Assembly (NCBI GenBank): GCA_002077045.2
Contig: KZ111183.1
Span: 33,489 to 97,488, forward strand
DNA length: 64,000 nucleotides
From: Rachicladosporium sp. CCFEE 5018
Lineage: Eukaryota; Ascomycota; Dothideomycetes; Cladosporiales; Cladosporiaceae
Reading direction: 5' to 3'
Below, one piece after another: positions 10,901 through 22,971 of this stretch; the stretch's first letter is position 1, and every line of letters begins with the position of its first letter. The notes under the pieces were generated by a model. The model was not told the origin of the DNA and did not search any database. It was given only the letters and a program-made list of their open reading frames with translations. The position numbers and the translations under genes are program-made.

Positions 10901-13161
10901 CGGATTCAGCAACTCTTCCCAACGCCTCGAGCGCCCAGAAGTGCACAAGTGGGTGAGAGTCCGCGGCGAGCGACATGAGAATGCCGACTATGTTCTTCAT
11001 ATGATAGCCTGCAGCCATGCCGCCCAGTCGCGTATGTATACAAGCCAAGGCTAGTGCGCAGCCGGCTCGCACATGTGGCTCACGATTGCTGACGATTATC
11101 TCGATGAGTTGCGTAACCTCGTTCGTGGTGAGTGCACTCCCAGAGCTGCTGCAGAGTCGGCCTAGTGCATCGGCTGCCAGAAGTCGGACGCTATGATCTG
11201 GGTCCTTGATTAGAACGTGCAGGATGTCCTGCAACACTTTCTCTGCTTGCGCGCTCTGCAGACTGCCTTTTGTGCTTCCAGTGTCGCCTGTCGTGACCCG
11301 GAGCGAAAGATACAAGGCAAGTGCAATATTCACTGTGATTGCAGCCTTTCGGGCGGGGTCCTTCTGTAAGCTAGATGAGGAAAGTGAAGCTGATACCTGC
11401 TCAAGCACGCTCTCTTGCACTTTCGGTGTTTGCAATGGTAATGACAGTCCGAACACTGCAATCGCTGCGTTGACTGTCTCTGTGTCTGCGATAACGGGCA
11501 GTGAAACGCCGTCGACGTCAGGGTCTATGTAGCATGCCGCCGGATCATACTCTGCGGCGCCAATGACAGGTGTCATACTAATATCATTGACAACCGCTTC
11601 ATCGTCTGATCTTGATGTCCAGTGTCGGGCTTGATCGCGGCTGGCAGGATCCCGGACATCGAGCCTGCAAACGAGACTGCTTACGCCAAAGCCGTGGTTG
11701 TCAGCCGTTTCCCATATGCTCTCGAATGTACCCGATGAGCCAGCGATAGATGCACTGAGTGAATTCGGTGCAGCGTAGTCAGTGCTAGAGAATGATGCGA
11801 CAGCCAACGGTAGCATCATAGAGTGGGAAGCAGACTCAATGGCGCCATGCGAGCTCCGGGTCAACAATAAAGAAAAGCAGCGAAACACTCGGCGTCGTAC
11901 TGTGACTTCGTAATCTTGAAGCTGCATGCTAGGCCTCAGTCTGTTGCTGGGATCGTCTGTAGTCTTCTTCTGTGGTAGACCCTGAAGGAAAGCCACAGTG
12001 TGCTCCAGCATGGCTGACAGTCTCCTCGACGTGTCAAGGGTGAGCAGCCGCTGATTGAAGGTCAAGAACGCCTCGATCGATCCGAGCGCGGTTTCACGAA
12101 CGTGAGCCAGGTAGCTGAGCTCGAACACACTGCGCTTGGTCGTGCTCTCGTTCGGCAGTGGCTTTGGGAGTGCGTTCTTCCACAACAGCATCAGCTGAGG
12201 CAGGTGGATCTTGACGAAGTTCGGCCCAAGTGACATGAGACCGCCAATCATCACCCAAGCGACTTGTAGCTGGCAGCCCGAGATGCGAAGGTCAGAGCTG
12301 CTGCTACTCTTGAGCAAATTGGTTGCTTGCTCGAGCACACGTGCATACACGTCCACTGAACCATACAGCGGGTGTCGAATCGAAGCGCTGAGCACCGCCG
12401 ACAGACCATGCGCATAGCCTATGCATCGCTTTGGACTCTGTCGTTGCGTGTTCAGTAAGTTCAACTCGCGATTGACACTGTTCATACAGATGGTTACAGA
12501 AGGTAGCAGCTGCTGCGGTACGGCGAGTACGAGTGCTTTCAGCGCTCTCGCAGCGTGTATCTGCACTACAAAGCTGGGGTGCTGTAGAACCTGTAGCAGT
12601 CCTTCCCGGCACAGCTCCGCAATTGTACCGGCTCCGGCAGCGAGACATTGTATGAGGGAAGTCAGTGCGCTCACAGCGGCTGTCAGAGTCTGCTTCGTAG
12701 GTTCTGCACGCTCTTTGATTGCCTGTGGGTAGTCCTTGATGATCTCATTGAGCAGAAATCGGCTTGCATTCAATTGTGCCGTTTCGCCCAGCATACGTCC
12801 AATGACTCGCTCTAGAACGACACGAACGTACCTTCGGCTTGCAAGTTGTCGATATTTGTTGAAGGTGAGTCCAGGATGACTGAGAACGTCTACGAAGAGA
12901 TGTCTGGCGATCTCGCCGTAGTGCTGTTCGACCACGCTCTCACCAAGACTCCGAAAGATCCTGATGTAGGTGTTGATGACAGCGCCGCGCGCTCGGTGAG
13001 TTGTGGTCGACCGCATATACTGCATGGAGAGGGTCCTCATGATCTCGGCGAGACTCAGCGAGAGCGAAGTCGCTGGCTTCTCGGGGACAGGTGATGATGT
13101 GCGCTCGATCTCTTCGTCCGCCTCTTCGCCGGGTGTCTTCTTCTTCGCCTTTTTGGGCTTC
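7926..13161 (-). CDS. LAA1: HEAT-repeat protein of the HEATR5/Laa1 family, 5' end missing (copy A)
   Basis: An intron-free reading frame of about 1,745 codons, cut at its 5' side by the N gap. It contains many alpha-helical HEAT-type repeats. Segments such as DPDHSVRLLAADALGRLC and SHPLVHFWALEALGRVAESA are the hallmark of the HEATR5 family (yeast Laa1, metazoan HEATR5A/B). These proteins bind the AP-1 clathrin adaptor and act in endosome-Golgi traffic; that role is family knowledge and is not shown here. A Lys-rich linker (KPKKAKKKTPGEE) lies at the break. The C-terminus ends at 7926 with TIALKMDFGG. The break is an assembly edge, not a biological truncation, because copy C reads on in frame. 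Confidence 0.88.
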
Positions 13162-13261
13162 NNNNNNNNNNNNNNNNNNNNNNNNNNNNNNNNNNNNNNN
13201 NNNNNNNNNNNNNNNNNNNNNNNNNNNNNNNNNNNNNNNNNNNNNNNNNNNNNNNNNNNNN
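13162..13261. other. Assembly gap (100 N)
   Basis: Exactly 100 N, the usual placeholder for a gap of unknown size. To the left is truncated LAA1. To the right is unrelated sequence leading to the aquaporin gene. Confidence 0.99.
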
Positions 13262-13727
13262 ACATGCAAGCAAATCAGTCCCTGCAAACCTCACCTGACC
13301 GATCTGCACTAGCTCGGTCGATCCTACCCGTACACTCGGTTCACGGCTCGCTCGCCTTCGCAAGGGCTGACATGCCGTGGACATTTTTCCAAAGCTTCGA
13401 AGCTTTGAGGTGCGTCACTGCTACCACTCCCGCGCCGTTGCATTTTGCCTTTTCGCGGAGAATGGATGCAGGTGGCTGAGTAACGCTTGCACAAGGCTGG
13501 CCTCGAGGTAAGCGTTGCGTATGCTCTTCCTTTGGTACTACATCTCGTATTTCCTTTTCTTGTCCGATTTGAGGGTGTAGTGGTACTTCGAGCTTTGTAC
13601 TTGTACGATACTGGTGAAGAAGCAAGCTCTGTTGCAGCATACCGCGGGAAGGTCACGGCACGCGACCTTACAGCTACGAGGCTGAGGGATCATAAGTAAG
13701 AGGCGACCTCTGGAGCGAATTGTCAAG
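13262..13727. promoter_or_regulatory. Upstream region of the aquaporin gene
   Basis: 466 bp from the N gap to the aquaporin start. Only short overlapping ORFs with no coding character occur. It probably contains the aquaporin promoter and 5' UTR. It has no counterpart in copies A, B or C. Confidence 0.5.
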
Positions 13728-15255
13728 ATGGACGGCATGAACGCCAACTTTGACGATGGGAGGGAACGAATGTTCAATCTGCCCTTCATGAAGAAAAGAC
13801 GGGAACGAGAGGTGAACGACAAGAATCAGCTTCGAGTCCCGCTACTGGGCTTCATGCCCAATAAGATACGGAACAACTTTGTAGCCTTCTCTGGAGAGTG
13901 AGCATACTTGACCTCTTTCTCTAGCCCACTTTCGCTGGACTAACAAGAATGGTACAGATTCGTCGGCACCTTCCTCTTCCTCTTCTTCGCCTTCAGCGGC
14001 ACTCAAGTCGCCAATGCCGCACAGGGTAATGGCGCTGCTACATCAGGCGGCCTGGGCAGTATCAGTCAGGCTCCGAACACAGGCACACTTGGGTACATCA
14101 GCTTGGTCTTTGGCTTCAGCTTAGCCGTCAATGCATGGGTCTTCTTCCGGGTGTCTGGTGGCCTCTTCAATCCGGCTGTGACGCTAGGCATGGGTCTTAT
14201 CGGCGCCATAACGTGGCATCGTGCTGGACTTGTTTTCCTGGCGCAAATCCTGGCTTCTATGGCATCTTCGGGTGTTGTGTCTGCGCTCTTTCCTGGACCG
14301 CTGAATGTGTCCACAACGCTTGGTGGAGGGACTAGTATCGTGCAGGGCCTCTGTAAGTCGTTGCCAAGTCTGGGGGGGGCATGCTGTAGGTCCGGACTAA
14401 CAGCGACGTAGTCATCGAGATGTTTCTCACCTCCGAGCTTGTGTTCACGATTTTCATGTTGGCAGTAAGCAACACAATCATGCCCTCTCCAGAAACGTCT
14501 CCTAACCGGTCTTTCAGGCAGAGAAGCATAAGGGCACTTTCTTGGCACCCGTTGGCATAGGCTTGAGTCTCTTCATCGCAGAGCTCTCCGGCGTATACTT
14601 CACAGGCGGTAAGCGGTGTTGCCCGTTTCTCTCTCATCCGCAATCTGACATCCTTCCAGGCTCGCTCAACCCCGCGCGATCCTTCGGCCCCTGCGTAGTC
14701 CTCCACGCTTTTCCTGGCTATCACTGGATCTATTGGCTCGGCCCGGCACTAGGCTCGATCCTTGCAGTACTCTTCTATCGTTTCGTCAAGGCCATGGAAT
14801 ACGAAACCGCAAACCCGGGCCAAGACTTTAACGACCAAGAAGCAGGTGTCTTTGAATTCGACGAGGAGAACGCTGGAACCGCCGCAGATGTCGCTAGACC
14901 TACAGGAGAAGACTTGCGAGTGCTGAGTATGCCAACGGACGGCCGAAATAGTGGACGATTCGGCACGAGCAGTACGAACGTCGACGACGAGCGGGAGCCG
15001 AAAATAGAGAGTCTGGCTGAGAGGCTTGAGGGCAGCCCGCTACCGAGTCCGCAGACTCCCCCGGCGAAGGTCAACGGTGTAAGGTCTGGTAGTTTCGGCA
15101 GTGGGGAATCGACTAGCCGGGGGCGGACCAGGGCTGGCACTGGAGGGTCGCCCGGACAGAAGCTGACGCAGCATCTTGGCCTTCCACCGGTGCTTGCTAG
15201 TAGACCTTCAAGCCATCCGGAGAATGTCGAGGAGCTGAATGAAAAGTCTACGTAA
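13728..15255 (+). CDS. Aquaporin (MIP family water/solute channel)
   Basis: Five exons (13728-13897, 13958-14352, 14412-14464, 14518-14608, 14660-15255) sum to 1305 nt, giving 434 aa. All four introns have GT-AG ends. The protein has the two half-pore signatures: GGLFNPAV (NPA at 128-130) and GGSLNPARS (NPA at 240-242, with the selectivity-filter Arg at 243). About six hydrophobic helices lie between residues 57 and 290. A cytosolic C-terminal tail of more than 140 residues, rich in Ser, Gly, Asp and Glu, follows, and may be regulatory. Similar tails occur in other filamentous-fungal aquaporins. The motif set favours a water-type fungal aquaporin over a classical aquaglyceroporin, but substrate choice cannot be settled from sequence. 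Confidence 0.9.
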
Positions 15256-16172
15256 CGATTGGCTAGCTGCGGAGGTGAGGGCAGCTGGCATGATTATGGG
15301 TGGATGGTTTCGACTTTTGGAATTGCAGCGTGTAGCGTGGCGCATATGGCTGATTTGCCCTGGATCTAAACTGTATTTTACTTCCCCTCGGATGAGCTGT
15401 CACTCAACGTTCTCACTTCAAGCACTGCACTATCCTATGCTGCTACCGAGTCCGCTGCGAGTACCAATTCACTGTTACTACTAATCATGAGGAAATGTGG
15501 CAGTTCAGTATCGGGGGACTTACAAGCCCAATCGAAGCCGGCCCCAATGAGTCTTGATCAGACTGCCCAACATCCAGATGCGGTCGATAGATGCTTGAGC
15601 TATGAATTCCGGTCAATGAGCACAAGCCTGTCGTTAGTCATGAGATCAGCACACAACGTCCGTGTGTCGCTCAAGAGTACTATGAGCGGGACTTCTAGTG
15701 CTGCGACGTCGTCGACATGTTCCTGTACTGATGATGTCGTGCCAGTGAAACGGGACGACATGGCCCCTCCAAGCTCAGACAGCAGATCTGCGTCAATGAG
15801 TCCACATGCTTTGGAGAAATGGGTGGGTGCAGGCAGTATAATGCAGCCAATTTCATCAGCAGATCGTCGTACAGATCATATACCTATTCATTTCCTGGGT
15901 ATCAATGTGCCGTCTACCTACCAATGCATTGCCCAATACCCCGTAGGTCAGGTCCAGCCATCCCACCTAGATTAGCCCATTTAGCCATCCAAGAGTCCTT
16001 ATACCATAATTCATGCTGTCGTATGCTCATACTCGTGTAATGTTCCGTGTACCTTTGCAATCCCTGCCCCGAACATCCCGGGACTCATTCCTTGCCTGTA
16101 TCTCCAGATTGCGCCGTTCTGTGCTTACTCTCTCATCGCACTCTCGGACTTTGGCTGCTAGCCAATGTATAG
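15256..16172. other. Convergent intergenic region
   Basis: 917 bp between the ends of the aquaporin and PUF3 genes. It contains a plus-strand ORF (15487-15975) with no recognisable features. On the minus strand a 53-codon ORF (15761-15600) has somewhat coding-like composition and an open frame extending upstream. Neither resembles a known family. Confidence 0.5.
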
Positions 16173-18948
16173 CTATCGCATAGCGTGCATACCTTCACTC
16201 CCAGTCCTCATCATGCCTGTACCATGTGCCTGAGCGCCCTCGACAGTGTCCCCATTGACACTCGGCAGCCCGCTACTTTGCAAACTCTGCGTGTCGGCCG
16301 TCAGCGGTGGAGGCGTGTTCGCAGCTGACCCGTAGCGACTGCCGAAAGGCGTGTGCGGATGCTGCGGGATGCCGAGCATCATTGGATGATGTTGCCTGCC
16401 GCCTGCGTGGAGGTATGGAAGTCGATCTTGCATCTTCTTCTCAATCTGCACATTGTCAGAAGTGATCGGTAAGAGAAGCAGTGTTGAGTTGACATACCGA
16501 AACCAACTGCTTGCCGCAGCCAGAGCGCTTGGCGTGATTGATGGCGGGTTGCAGATGCTGGTGGAAGTAGATGAAGTCCGCCGGACATAACTTCTCGAGA
16601 AGCTTTTCTGTAGCAAAGTCAGTACTGTATCTCATTGGGGAGTTGAGCTGATGCCACCTACGGATGACGTAGTTCCCATAGTTGTCCTTGATCAAACCAG
16701 CCAGCACCGAGTCGCCGTCGCCCGTCCGCTGGTCATGCGTGACAAGCACACTCACGACTTCCCTTCTCCAGCCGTCATCCGAGTACTCAATGCACTTTTC
16801 CACGACATTGCTGGCGAACTTATGTTTGCTGTAGCTCTCCAGGCCCTGGATGATGATCGAGAACACATGCTTACGATCTATCGGAGTACCCTTCTCGACT
16901 ACGTGTTGCACGACGTAGTTGCCGTAGTCATTTGCCACCATGCCTTGGCCCATGCTCTCATGTAGCTCGGCCATGATGCGCACTCTGGCAGGGAACCAGT
17001 CCTGTCGCTCGAGACATCGCTGGATGACGCGGCAGCCGAAGGCATGTAAGCTGAGGTACTGAACTTGACCGACGAACGCCTGATAGATGAAGGTAATGGT
17101 GTCGGGAGGGCAACGCTCGATTGCCTTCTGTATGACGTGATTGCCGTCCTTGTTCTTGACGCATTCTAGAACGTGATGCTCAAGCTCACTGACAAGTGCA
17201 GTCTGCTGCTCGACGAGGACGTGCTCGAGCGCCTTCTGAACCACGCGGCACCCGTACATCTGAGTGCTGAGATTCAGCACCTGACCTCGCATTTTATTGG
17301 CCAGCATGCGCTTGTGATCCTGGTGGCCATGGTCGAAGAACTTCTGAATAACGTAATTGCCGAACACGTCGGTCATCAGAGGAATGGCGTTTGGCTCAAT
17401 CTCACGGAAGACTCTCTCCTTCTCGTCAGAGGTAGCAGTCTCCAACTTCGTCTGGATGAAGCGGGAGCCGTGCTGGTCACCGGCGAACTCCGCGATATTG
17501 TCGAAGATGTCTTTGAGTTCATATCGCTTGTTGCTCTTGCCAGCTAGCTTAAACTCGTACAGCTTCTTGCTTTGCACACCTTCGGCGATTGGAAGATCCG
17601 CACGGGCAATCAGAGCTCCATCAAGTCCTGACAAGCCCATGGAGAACATTGGATAGTAGGGTAAGCTGGACCCATATTGCAAGCTTGGCGGCATCGCGTA
17701 TGGATTGGAGTATGTTGAGGCATATGGGTTGCGAAGTCCCATCATCTGAGAGTATTGCAGGTCTGTCATTGACGCGATATCCAGACCTCCTGCGAACGGC
17801 TTGGCGAATAGACTGTCACTACTGCTCGTCCAGTCGTATTGCGTGCGAGGAGGATAATTTGCAGCCAGACTCCCGGGTGACACATCGTCCATGTCGGAGA
17901 CGTCGCGCCGATGTACGGCAGATGACGTGCCTCTCTTACCTCGATCAAATGCCTCGAACTGTGAGTATGTGCTGACCTTGTTCAAGGCCATGTCCAGATC
18001 CGATAAGTCGAGTTCCCGCTTCGGTTCGTAGTACAGGTCCATGGTATCATCGAAGTCATCATTGTTCAGCTTGCGCGCCGTGCTGGGCCTGCTCGAAGTC
18101 TGCGAAGTATTGCCACGAGGAAAGCTATTGTACTGCTCCGAAGCCTTTCTCGAATCGTACCCTCTGACTGACGGCTTCATGGACATCTGACCAGTGCGCG
18201 ATCTCAAGCTCTCGACTGACTGGTCACCGGCGTGTAGATTCCCATGCATTGACCACCCGAAAGAGTCCGCTCGCTGCTTGTTTGGTTCGAAGCCTGAGGA
18301 TTTTCGCGCAGAGTCATCGGGCTCGTTGTCCGAGTGGCGATAAGGAGGCTGACTGGCGATCCTGGACGCTGGCTGAACGCCATGGAACGGGATTCTCGTA
18401 TTCAGAGGTGAGATGGGAGGTGTAGCCGCACCACCTGCTGTTGGATGCCGAGTATACACTTGCGGTGGTCTCGGAAAAGAATATTGGCCGGAAGTGCTGC
18501 CAAAGGGTGTTGCAGTGTGAGGACTGAGAGAGTCTGGATACGCAGCTAGCACATGAGGTTGCTGTCGCGCAGGCTGCTGTTGCGCCAGTGGCAAGTATCC
18601 GCTACGCTGGCGTTGCGTCTCGTCTCTTGCTTGGAAAGCACTCCATCTACCCTGACTTGAAGGTATCGAGTCCTGGACAAGTTGGCTGATTCCGACGGGT
18701 GGCTCTGCGACAGATTCTGTACTGGGCAGTGAGGGTAGTACGTCGCTTCGAATTGTACCCCTTGAGTTGAGTCCGTTGCTAGTGTGTGTTCCACCTACTC
18801 CCCAGATGTTGTGCTGCACTACTGCGCCATTTCCCAACGCATTGGTGCCTGACTGCGTTGCGTTGCGGGTGCTGTCGAGACGATGTCCGTTCGAAACAGT
18901 GAGAGTGCGGGACTGCAGGCATGTCAGTGGTGCTTCTTCGTGCTGCAT
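16173..18948 (-). CDS. PUF3: Pumilio-family RNA-binding protein, Puf3-like
   Basis: Three exons: 18948-16662, 16607-16498 and 16445-16173 (introns of 54 and 52 nt), 889 aa. The N-terminal half is long, Ser/Gln/Pro-rich and apparently disordered. From about residue 495 to 800 there is a full eight-repeat PUM homology domain. Its RNA-contact pentads in order are SRFIQ, NYVIQ, CRVVQ, NHVIQ, CRVIQ, NYVVQ, SNVVE and NYVIQ. By the established PUF code this set reads 5'-UGUANAUA, the Puf3/Pumilio element. In yeasts Puf3 controls nuclear-encoded mitochondrial mRNAs; that role here is inference. The eighth pentad is only restored by splicing the first intron. The start MQHEEAPLTC is the first ATG of the long frame, and an upstream exon cannot be excluded. 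Confidence 0.9.
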
Positions 18949-20688
18949 GGGATTTAATGGGGCGTGCGTACTACGGTGGAAGCTGCCATATTTGCGATTG
19001 TTCTTAGGGCAGTGGTATTCGATCTAAATTACAAAATGTCGCTGATATCGAGTCGCTGCCGTGGAATCCGTAATTACTGTACAACAGGAATACCAGTCGA
19101 ATGTACTATCGAAGGAAGGTAGACTATGTTGATTTTGTCGGTAGTGGTATCAAGGTCGCTACAGGTGTCTGTACAAAGCGATCCGGTGACTCAAGATCCA
19201 GTCCAGAAAGGGAGAGAACAGTATGTGCGAAATAGACACAAATATGTAGCCAGCGAAGCAAGGCAAGAGACGTAAGAAGCCAGGTGGATCCTCAGCGAAG
19301 TATGTGCAATATTAGAGCAGGCTGGCACAAGCTTTCCAGCTCCTGTGCTCTCTGAGCAGCGGGGAGTGGTAAGAATGCGCGCCAGGTGGCATCGGCGCAC
19401 GAGGAGTGGGATTGTCTCGTCAGACCCTCATGGAGTGCCTGGATCCAGTGAACGGACGAGGTATATGCAAGGGGACCGGGGGGGAATCTCCAGTGTGGAA
19501 TGCGGTCTCGTTGGTCGTGAGAATCGGAGCGTGCATATACAAAGTGGCTCGGTCAAGGTTCTGGTTGTGCGTCGCACAAGGAAAGGAGGGGAAGAGCAGT
19601 CAGTCAGATCGAAGAAGGTGGTCAAAGGAGAGGCAGTAGAATCAGGCAGAACATGTGTAAGCCGCTTCAGCGCAGCACGACAGGTGAGGTACACGGCCAC
19701 GCACAACTGCAGCTCTCCAAAATCACGGCGAGAGTTTGGCGGGACAGCGATTACCGGCAGGGGTCTTCAAACGGTCGGATGCTGGCGTGCGATTTGATTG
19801 ATCCGCTTGTAATCTTCGCGGCCTCGCCCCGCAAAGCCGCCAGACCGGTCGTCCAAGCGTGCGCCAGAGAAGCCAGTGTCAGCCACGGATTGCGTCAATT
19901 GCGTGTGGTTTAGCTTTGGGCTTGATTGACTCAGTCCTGACAGAACTTCGAATGTATGTGCACGTGTCAGTTGGCTTCTGGAAGGAGAGAAGGAGTCTGT
20001 TGAGACATCGCGGCATAGTCATCCGAAGTTGTCTCGATCTCGTTGACTGATCACGTCGCAACGACATTGCTTTCTACCCTCCCTTCACCGCCCTTCCCAC
20101 CACCGCAGCGGCGCAAGGCCGGTGCGTTGTCGACATAAGGCAGAGCTCAAAATCGTCCACCGATCTAGCCGCGCAGGCAACCTTACCGCAAGCCCATCCT
20201 TTCATCTGGAGTATCGCGTGGTGACACAACGTCTGCTAGCTGCATAGCACACGACTACGGCTCGCTCCGACTTCTACGAAAAGGTGTCTTGGATCTTGCT
20301 GCGGCGTGGATACGTGCGTTGACCACGCGAGCGATCCAAGCTTAATCGTCATGAGAATTACATCTATCTGAGCCCTTGGAGAGGAGCACAAGACGTCTCG
20401 GTCTTCATCAATTTCATGGGCGCTGCATCTTGCCGCAACCTTGTCGCTCGCTGGCAAGCGCGTGCTCAACGATTCCGTCCGTCTGATCAGTCGGTATGCA
20501 AATACCCGAGAGGCTGATACTGTCCGCGATTGCACGTCCGTCACGTCTGCCTCAGGGTCTTGTCACTCACGACCATGCTGCCTTTCTGACATTCACACAC
20601 TCTAGAGAGCAACCGGCTGCGAAGTCCTGTTGTCTGCCTTGCAGCCAGAGACTGCTGCTCCCATCTCCGTCATTATCGCTGTAGCAGA
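18949..20688. other. Long gene-poor region upstream of PUF3
   Basis: 1,740 bp between PUF3 (minus) and the 3' end of PEX4 (minus). Only short, overlapping, low-quality ORFs occur on both strands. A long 5' UTR or promoter for PUF3 is the likeliest content. I see no tRNA or recognisable transposon. Confidence 0.5.
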
Positions 20689-21204
20689 TCATCTCCCCAT
20701 AGCATACACTCCTGTGTAGAATCTTGCCAGTGCCTCTGCCGCAACCCCGTCGCCCTCCCTCAGTAACCTTGCGATCTCCAGGTTGAGCGGACTGTCGGGA
20801 TTCGCGCCTACACTCAGCAGCTGCTGTATCGCCTCGAGTGTGCTCACAATGCCGTATGCAGGCGTCCAAGACGTCTTCAGTAGATCAAGACAGATCTCGC
20901 CGGTCTTGAAGTCGACATTCGGATGACAGCAGCGGGTTTGGAATCGGATTTTGGGCGGAGCATTTGGGTATGAAGAGGGGAGAGAGATTGTCAGAGTCCA
21001 GCGACCGCCTACCAAAACGTTCAGTGAGAACAACTATCATTCGGCATCCTCTTTCGTACCTTCGTAGGCTGTACCGTCTGGTCCGCATAATATCGCGGTC
21101 AGATTCAGGACATCATCTTCGCTTGTTGCCTCGAGCCGCTCCACAGCTGGACTCGGATCCTTCTGATACTGATCCAGCTCCTTCACGACTCGCTTCGTCG
21201 CCAT
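20689..21204 (-). CDS. PEX4: Ubiquitin-conjugating enzyme E2, peroxisomal Pex4-like
   Basis: Two exons, 21204-21060 and 21008-20689, with a 51-nt intron (GTACGA donor, TGGTAG acceptor), 154 aa, forming one E2/UBC domain. The E2 signature HPN is at residues 77-79 and the catalytic Cys at 88 within FKTGEICLDLLK, followed by TSWTPAYGI. The C-L-D-L-L-K...W-T-P-A-Y form is characteristic of Pex4, the E2 that mono-ubiquitinates the peroxisomal import receptor Pex5 for recycling. Identification as Pex4 over another class of E2 rests on that motif. The gene is divergent from the FMP32-like gene and shares a 402-bp promoter region with it. Confidence 0.78.
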
Positions 21205-21606
21205 TTCGAGAAGCGCCTGTTGTACTCTTTCGGAAAACGGTAGTACTCGGCGCAGTCTAATCGCGGCAATGAATCGTTAGACAGAATACCTTCAAGACGC
21301 GAGAAGAGACACTGGAAGCAGAAAAGGAGGTGGCTGCCTCACAACCAGCACTACGGACTACAGTGATTGCTATGACAACGTAGATAGGAGTGTGAGTGTG
21401 TTGGTCTCCTTTGAGAGATCCATTCTGGCATGCCTCGGTGAAACAAAGCTACACATTCGGCACGCGTTGACGAAGCTTTCGGCACTTAGCACGCGTCGGG
21501 CAGATCAGCCGAATCTCGGGCCGATCAGAAGCCAGGGTCTTGATACAGACCAACACGTCAATCAACATTACATGACCACACGAGGCACAGGCCAGTAGCC
21601 GACGAC
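21205..21606. promoter_or_regulatory. Divergent promoter region, PEX4 / FMP32-like
   Basis: 402 bp between two divergent start codons. No binding motif is clear enough to name. Short ORFs here lack coding character. Confidence 0.55.
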
Positions 21607-22971
21607 ATGGCGGGTCCGCGATTACCTTTTCTATGGCCTATGCTATACAGAGCGACAGAGTCCGCAGCACCTGCCAGACATATTGTGCGCCGACGTGCCC
21701 TCCATTCAACCACCAGGCGACGCCAGAGCGAGACTGTACCGCAGCGGTATGGGACTGCAAATCAGCCACCTCCGCAGGTCGGACCTGGAACTATCATTCC
21801 GCTGCCTGGCAAAAGCGCTGCAGCACCGCAAGGCAAAGCGCTGCCCAAGATCGGAGAGAATTTGCAGAAGAAGGGCGAGCACGAGATCGACGACGATAAG
21901 GCGGGGCGCACAGTCATTGCATCTTCTACCGTGTCCAAAGAGGCCTTGAGCCCAGATACACAGACCCGGGCACCCATAGGCGATCCAATGTTCGACTCAA
22001 CAGAAGATACGCCCGTCGGCGCACCTGCAGAGAAACCCAAGCTGCCACCCGAGAAGCCGATGACTTCCATCTTGCATGATGTCCCCGATCCTCTTACTCT
22101 CGAGAAGGAAGCTCAAGAAGCTTCGTCCTCTGTCGAGACCAAGTCGAAGCCTCCAGAGTATCCCACCACTGTTTCCATGGATGAACACAGCCCCTCGGTC
22201 CATCCTCCACACATGGACACCCCAAAGTACATCCACCATTTCGATACCTACGGCCTGGTGAATCGATTGAAAGAGAATGGATGGACGGACAAGCAGGCTG
22301 TCACCATCATGAAGTCGATGCGCCTACTGCTTGCTGACAATCTGGACGTTGCAAAGTCCGCGCTTGTCAGCAAGTCGAACGTGGAGAATGAGACTTACCT
22401 GTTCCGCGCAGCTTGCTCGGAGCTGAGGACAGAGATCATAGCGCGTCGAAAAGCGGAGCAGGAGAAGATGCGGACAGAGCGCACAGGCTTGCAGCACGAG
22501 GTTGACATCTTGGGCCAGAGGCTCGGGCAAGAGATCGGGACGACACGAGATGAAGTGCGAGGCATGTTCGACGATCGCAAGATGGCGGTCAGAAACGAGC
22601 AACGCAGCATGGAAGGCAAGGTGCAGGAGCTCAACTACAAAATTACGGTGCAGCTGCAGTCAGACAGCAAGTCTGATGTCGAGGGGTTGCGATGGGTGTT
22701 GACGAGACGGGTGATCATGACGCTTGGGATTATGGTTGTCATGGTAGTGACGAGCTTGAAGCTTTACTCGAACGAGATGCACGAGCGAGAGCTGGATGAG
22801 AAGCGAAGAGCCAACATGAGGAGTTCGGGCAGCCAGACTGAGAGCAATGGGACTGGTAGCGACTTCGTGGCAGACGACAGAATGGGAGGAGGGCGAAGAA
22901 GCGTGGGAACGGGTGGCGGAGAGATGTTCGTCAAGGAGGGCGACAACCCGGCCTTTGTTAGTCTAGGATGA
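21607..22971 (+). CDS. FMP32: Mitochondrial coiled-coil protein, FMP32/MCUR1 (CCDC90, DUF1640) family
   Basis: A single-exon 454-aa protein. Residues 1-45 are Arg-rich and nearly free of acidic residues (mitochondrial presequence), followed by a Pro-rich linker to about 205. The family core starts at HFDTYGLVNRLKENGWTDKQA (about 211) and passes into a long charged coiled coil (about 265-350). A transmembrane segment lies at about 369-386 (VIMTLGIMVVMVVTSLKL), with a short hydrophilic tail. This order matches the DUF1640 family (yeast Fmp32, animal MCUR1/CCDC90B) of the inner mitochondrial membrane. Links to cytochrome oxidase assembly or calcium uptake come from family literature and are not shown here. 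The N-terminal linker is longer than in yeast. Confidence 0.88.
   Translation: MAGPRLPFLWPMLYRATESAAPARHIVRRRALHSTTRRRQSETVPQRYGTANQPPPQVGPGTIIPLPGKSAAAPQGKALPKIGENLQKKGEHEIDDDKAGRTVIASSTVSKEALSPDTQTRAPIGDPMFDSTEDTPVGAPAEKPKLPPEKPMTSILHDVPDPLTLEKEAQEASSSVETKSKPPEYPTTVSMDEHSPSVHPPHMDTPKYIHHFDTYGLVNRLKENGWTDKQAVTIMKSMRLLLADNLDVAKSALVSKSNVENETYLFRAACSELRTEIIARRKAEQEKMRTERTGLQHEVDILGQRLGQEIGTTRDEVRGMFDDRKMAVRNEQRSMEGKVQELNYKITVQLQSDSKSDVEGLRWVLTRRVIMTLGIMVVMVVTSLKLYSNEMHERELDEKRRANMRSSGSQTESNGTGSDFVADDRMGGGRRSVGTGGGEMFVKEGDNPAFVSLG

Larger units (their letters stand above)
1..13161. repeat. Triplicated block, copy A
   Basis: This block runs from upstream of ATP2 to the middle of LAA1, and its left edge lies at or beyond the window start. 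It aligns to copy B with a fixed offset of 39035 from about 2100 to 13161, and to copy C with an offset of 50454 from 1843, with no indels seen downstream of ATP2. The encoded proteins are identical between copies except for one LAA1 residue in copy C. The block ends abruptly at a 100-N gap. Confidence 0.95.

Noticed and set aside
15487..15975. 162-codon plus-strand ORF downstream of the aquaporin
   Set aside because: Composition and lack of any motif or splice context make it indistinguishable from chance in a 917-bp intergenic region.
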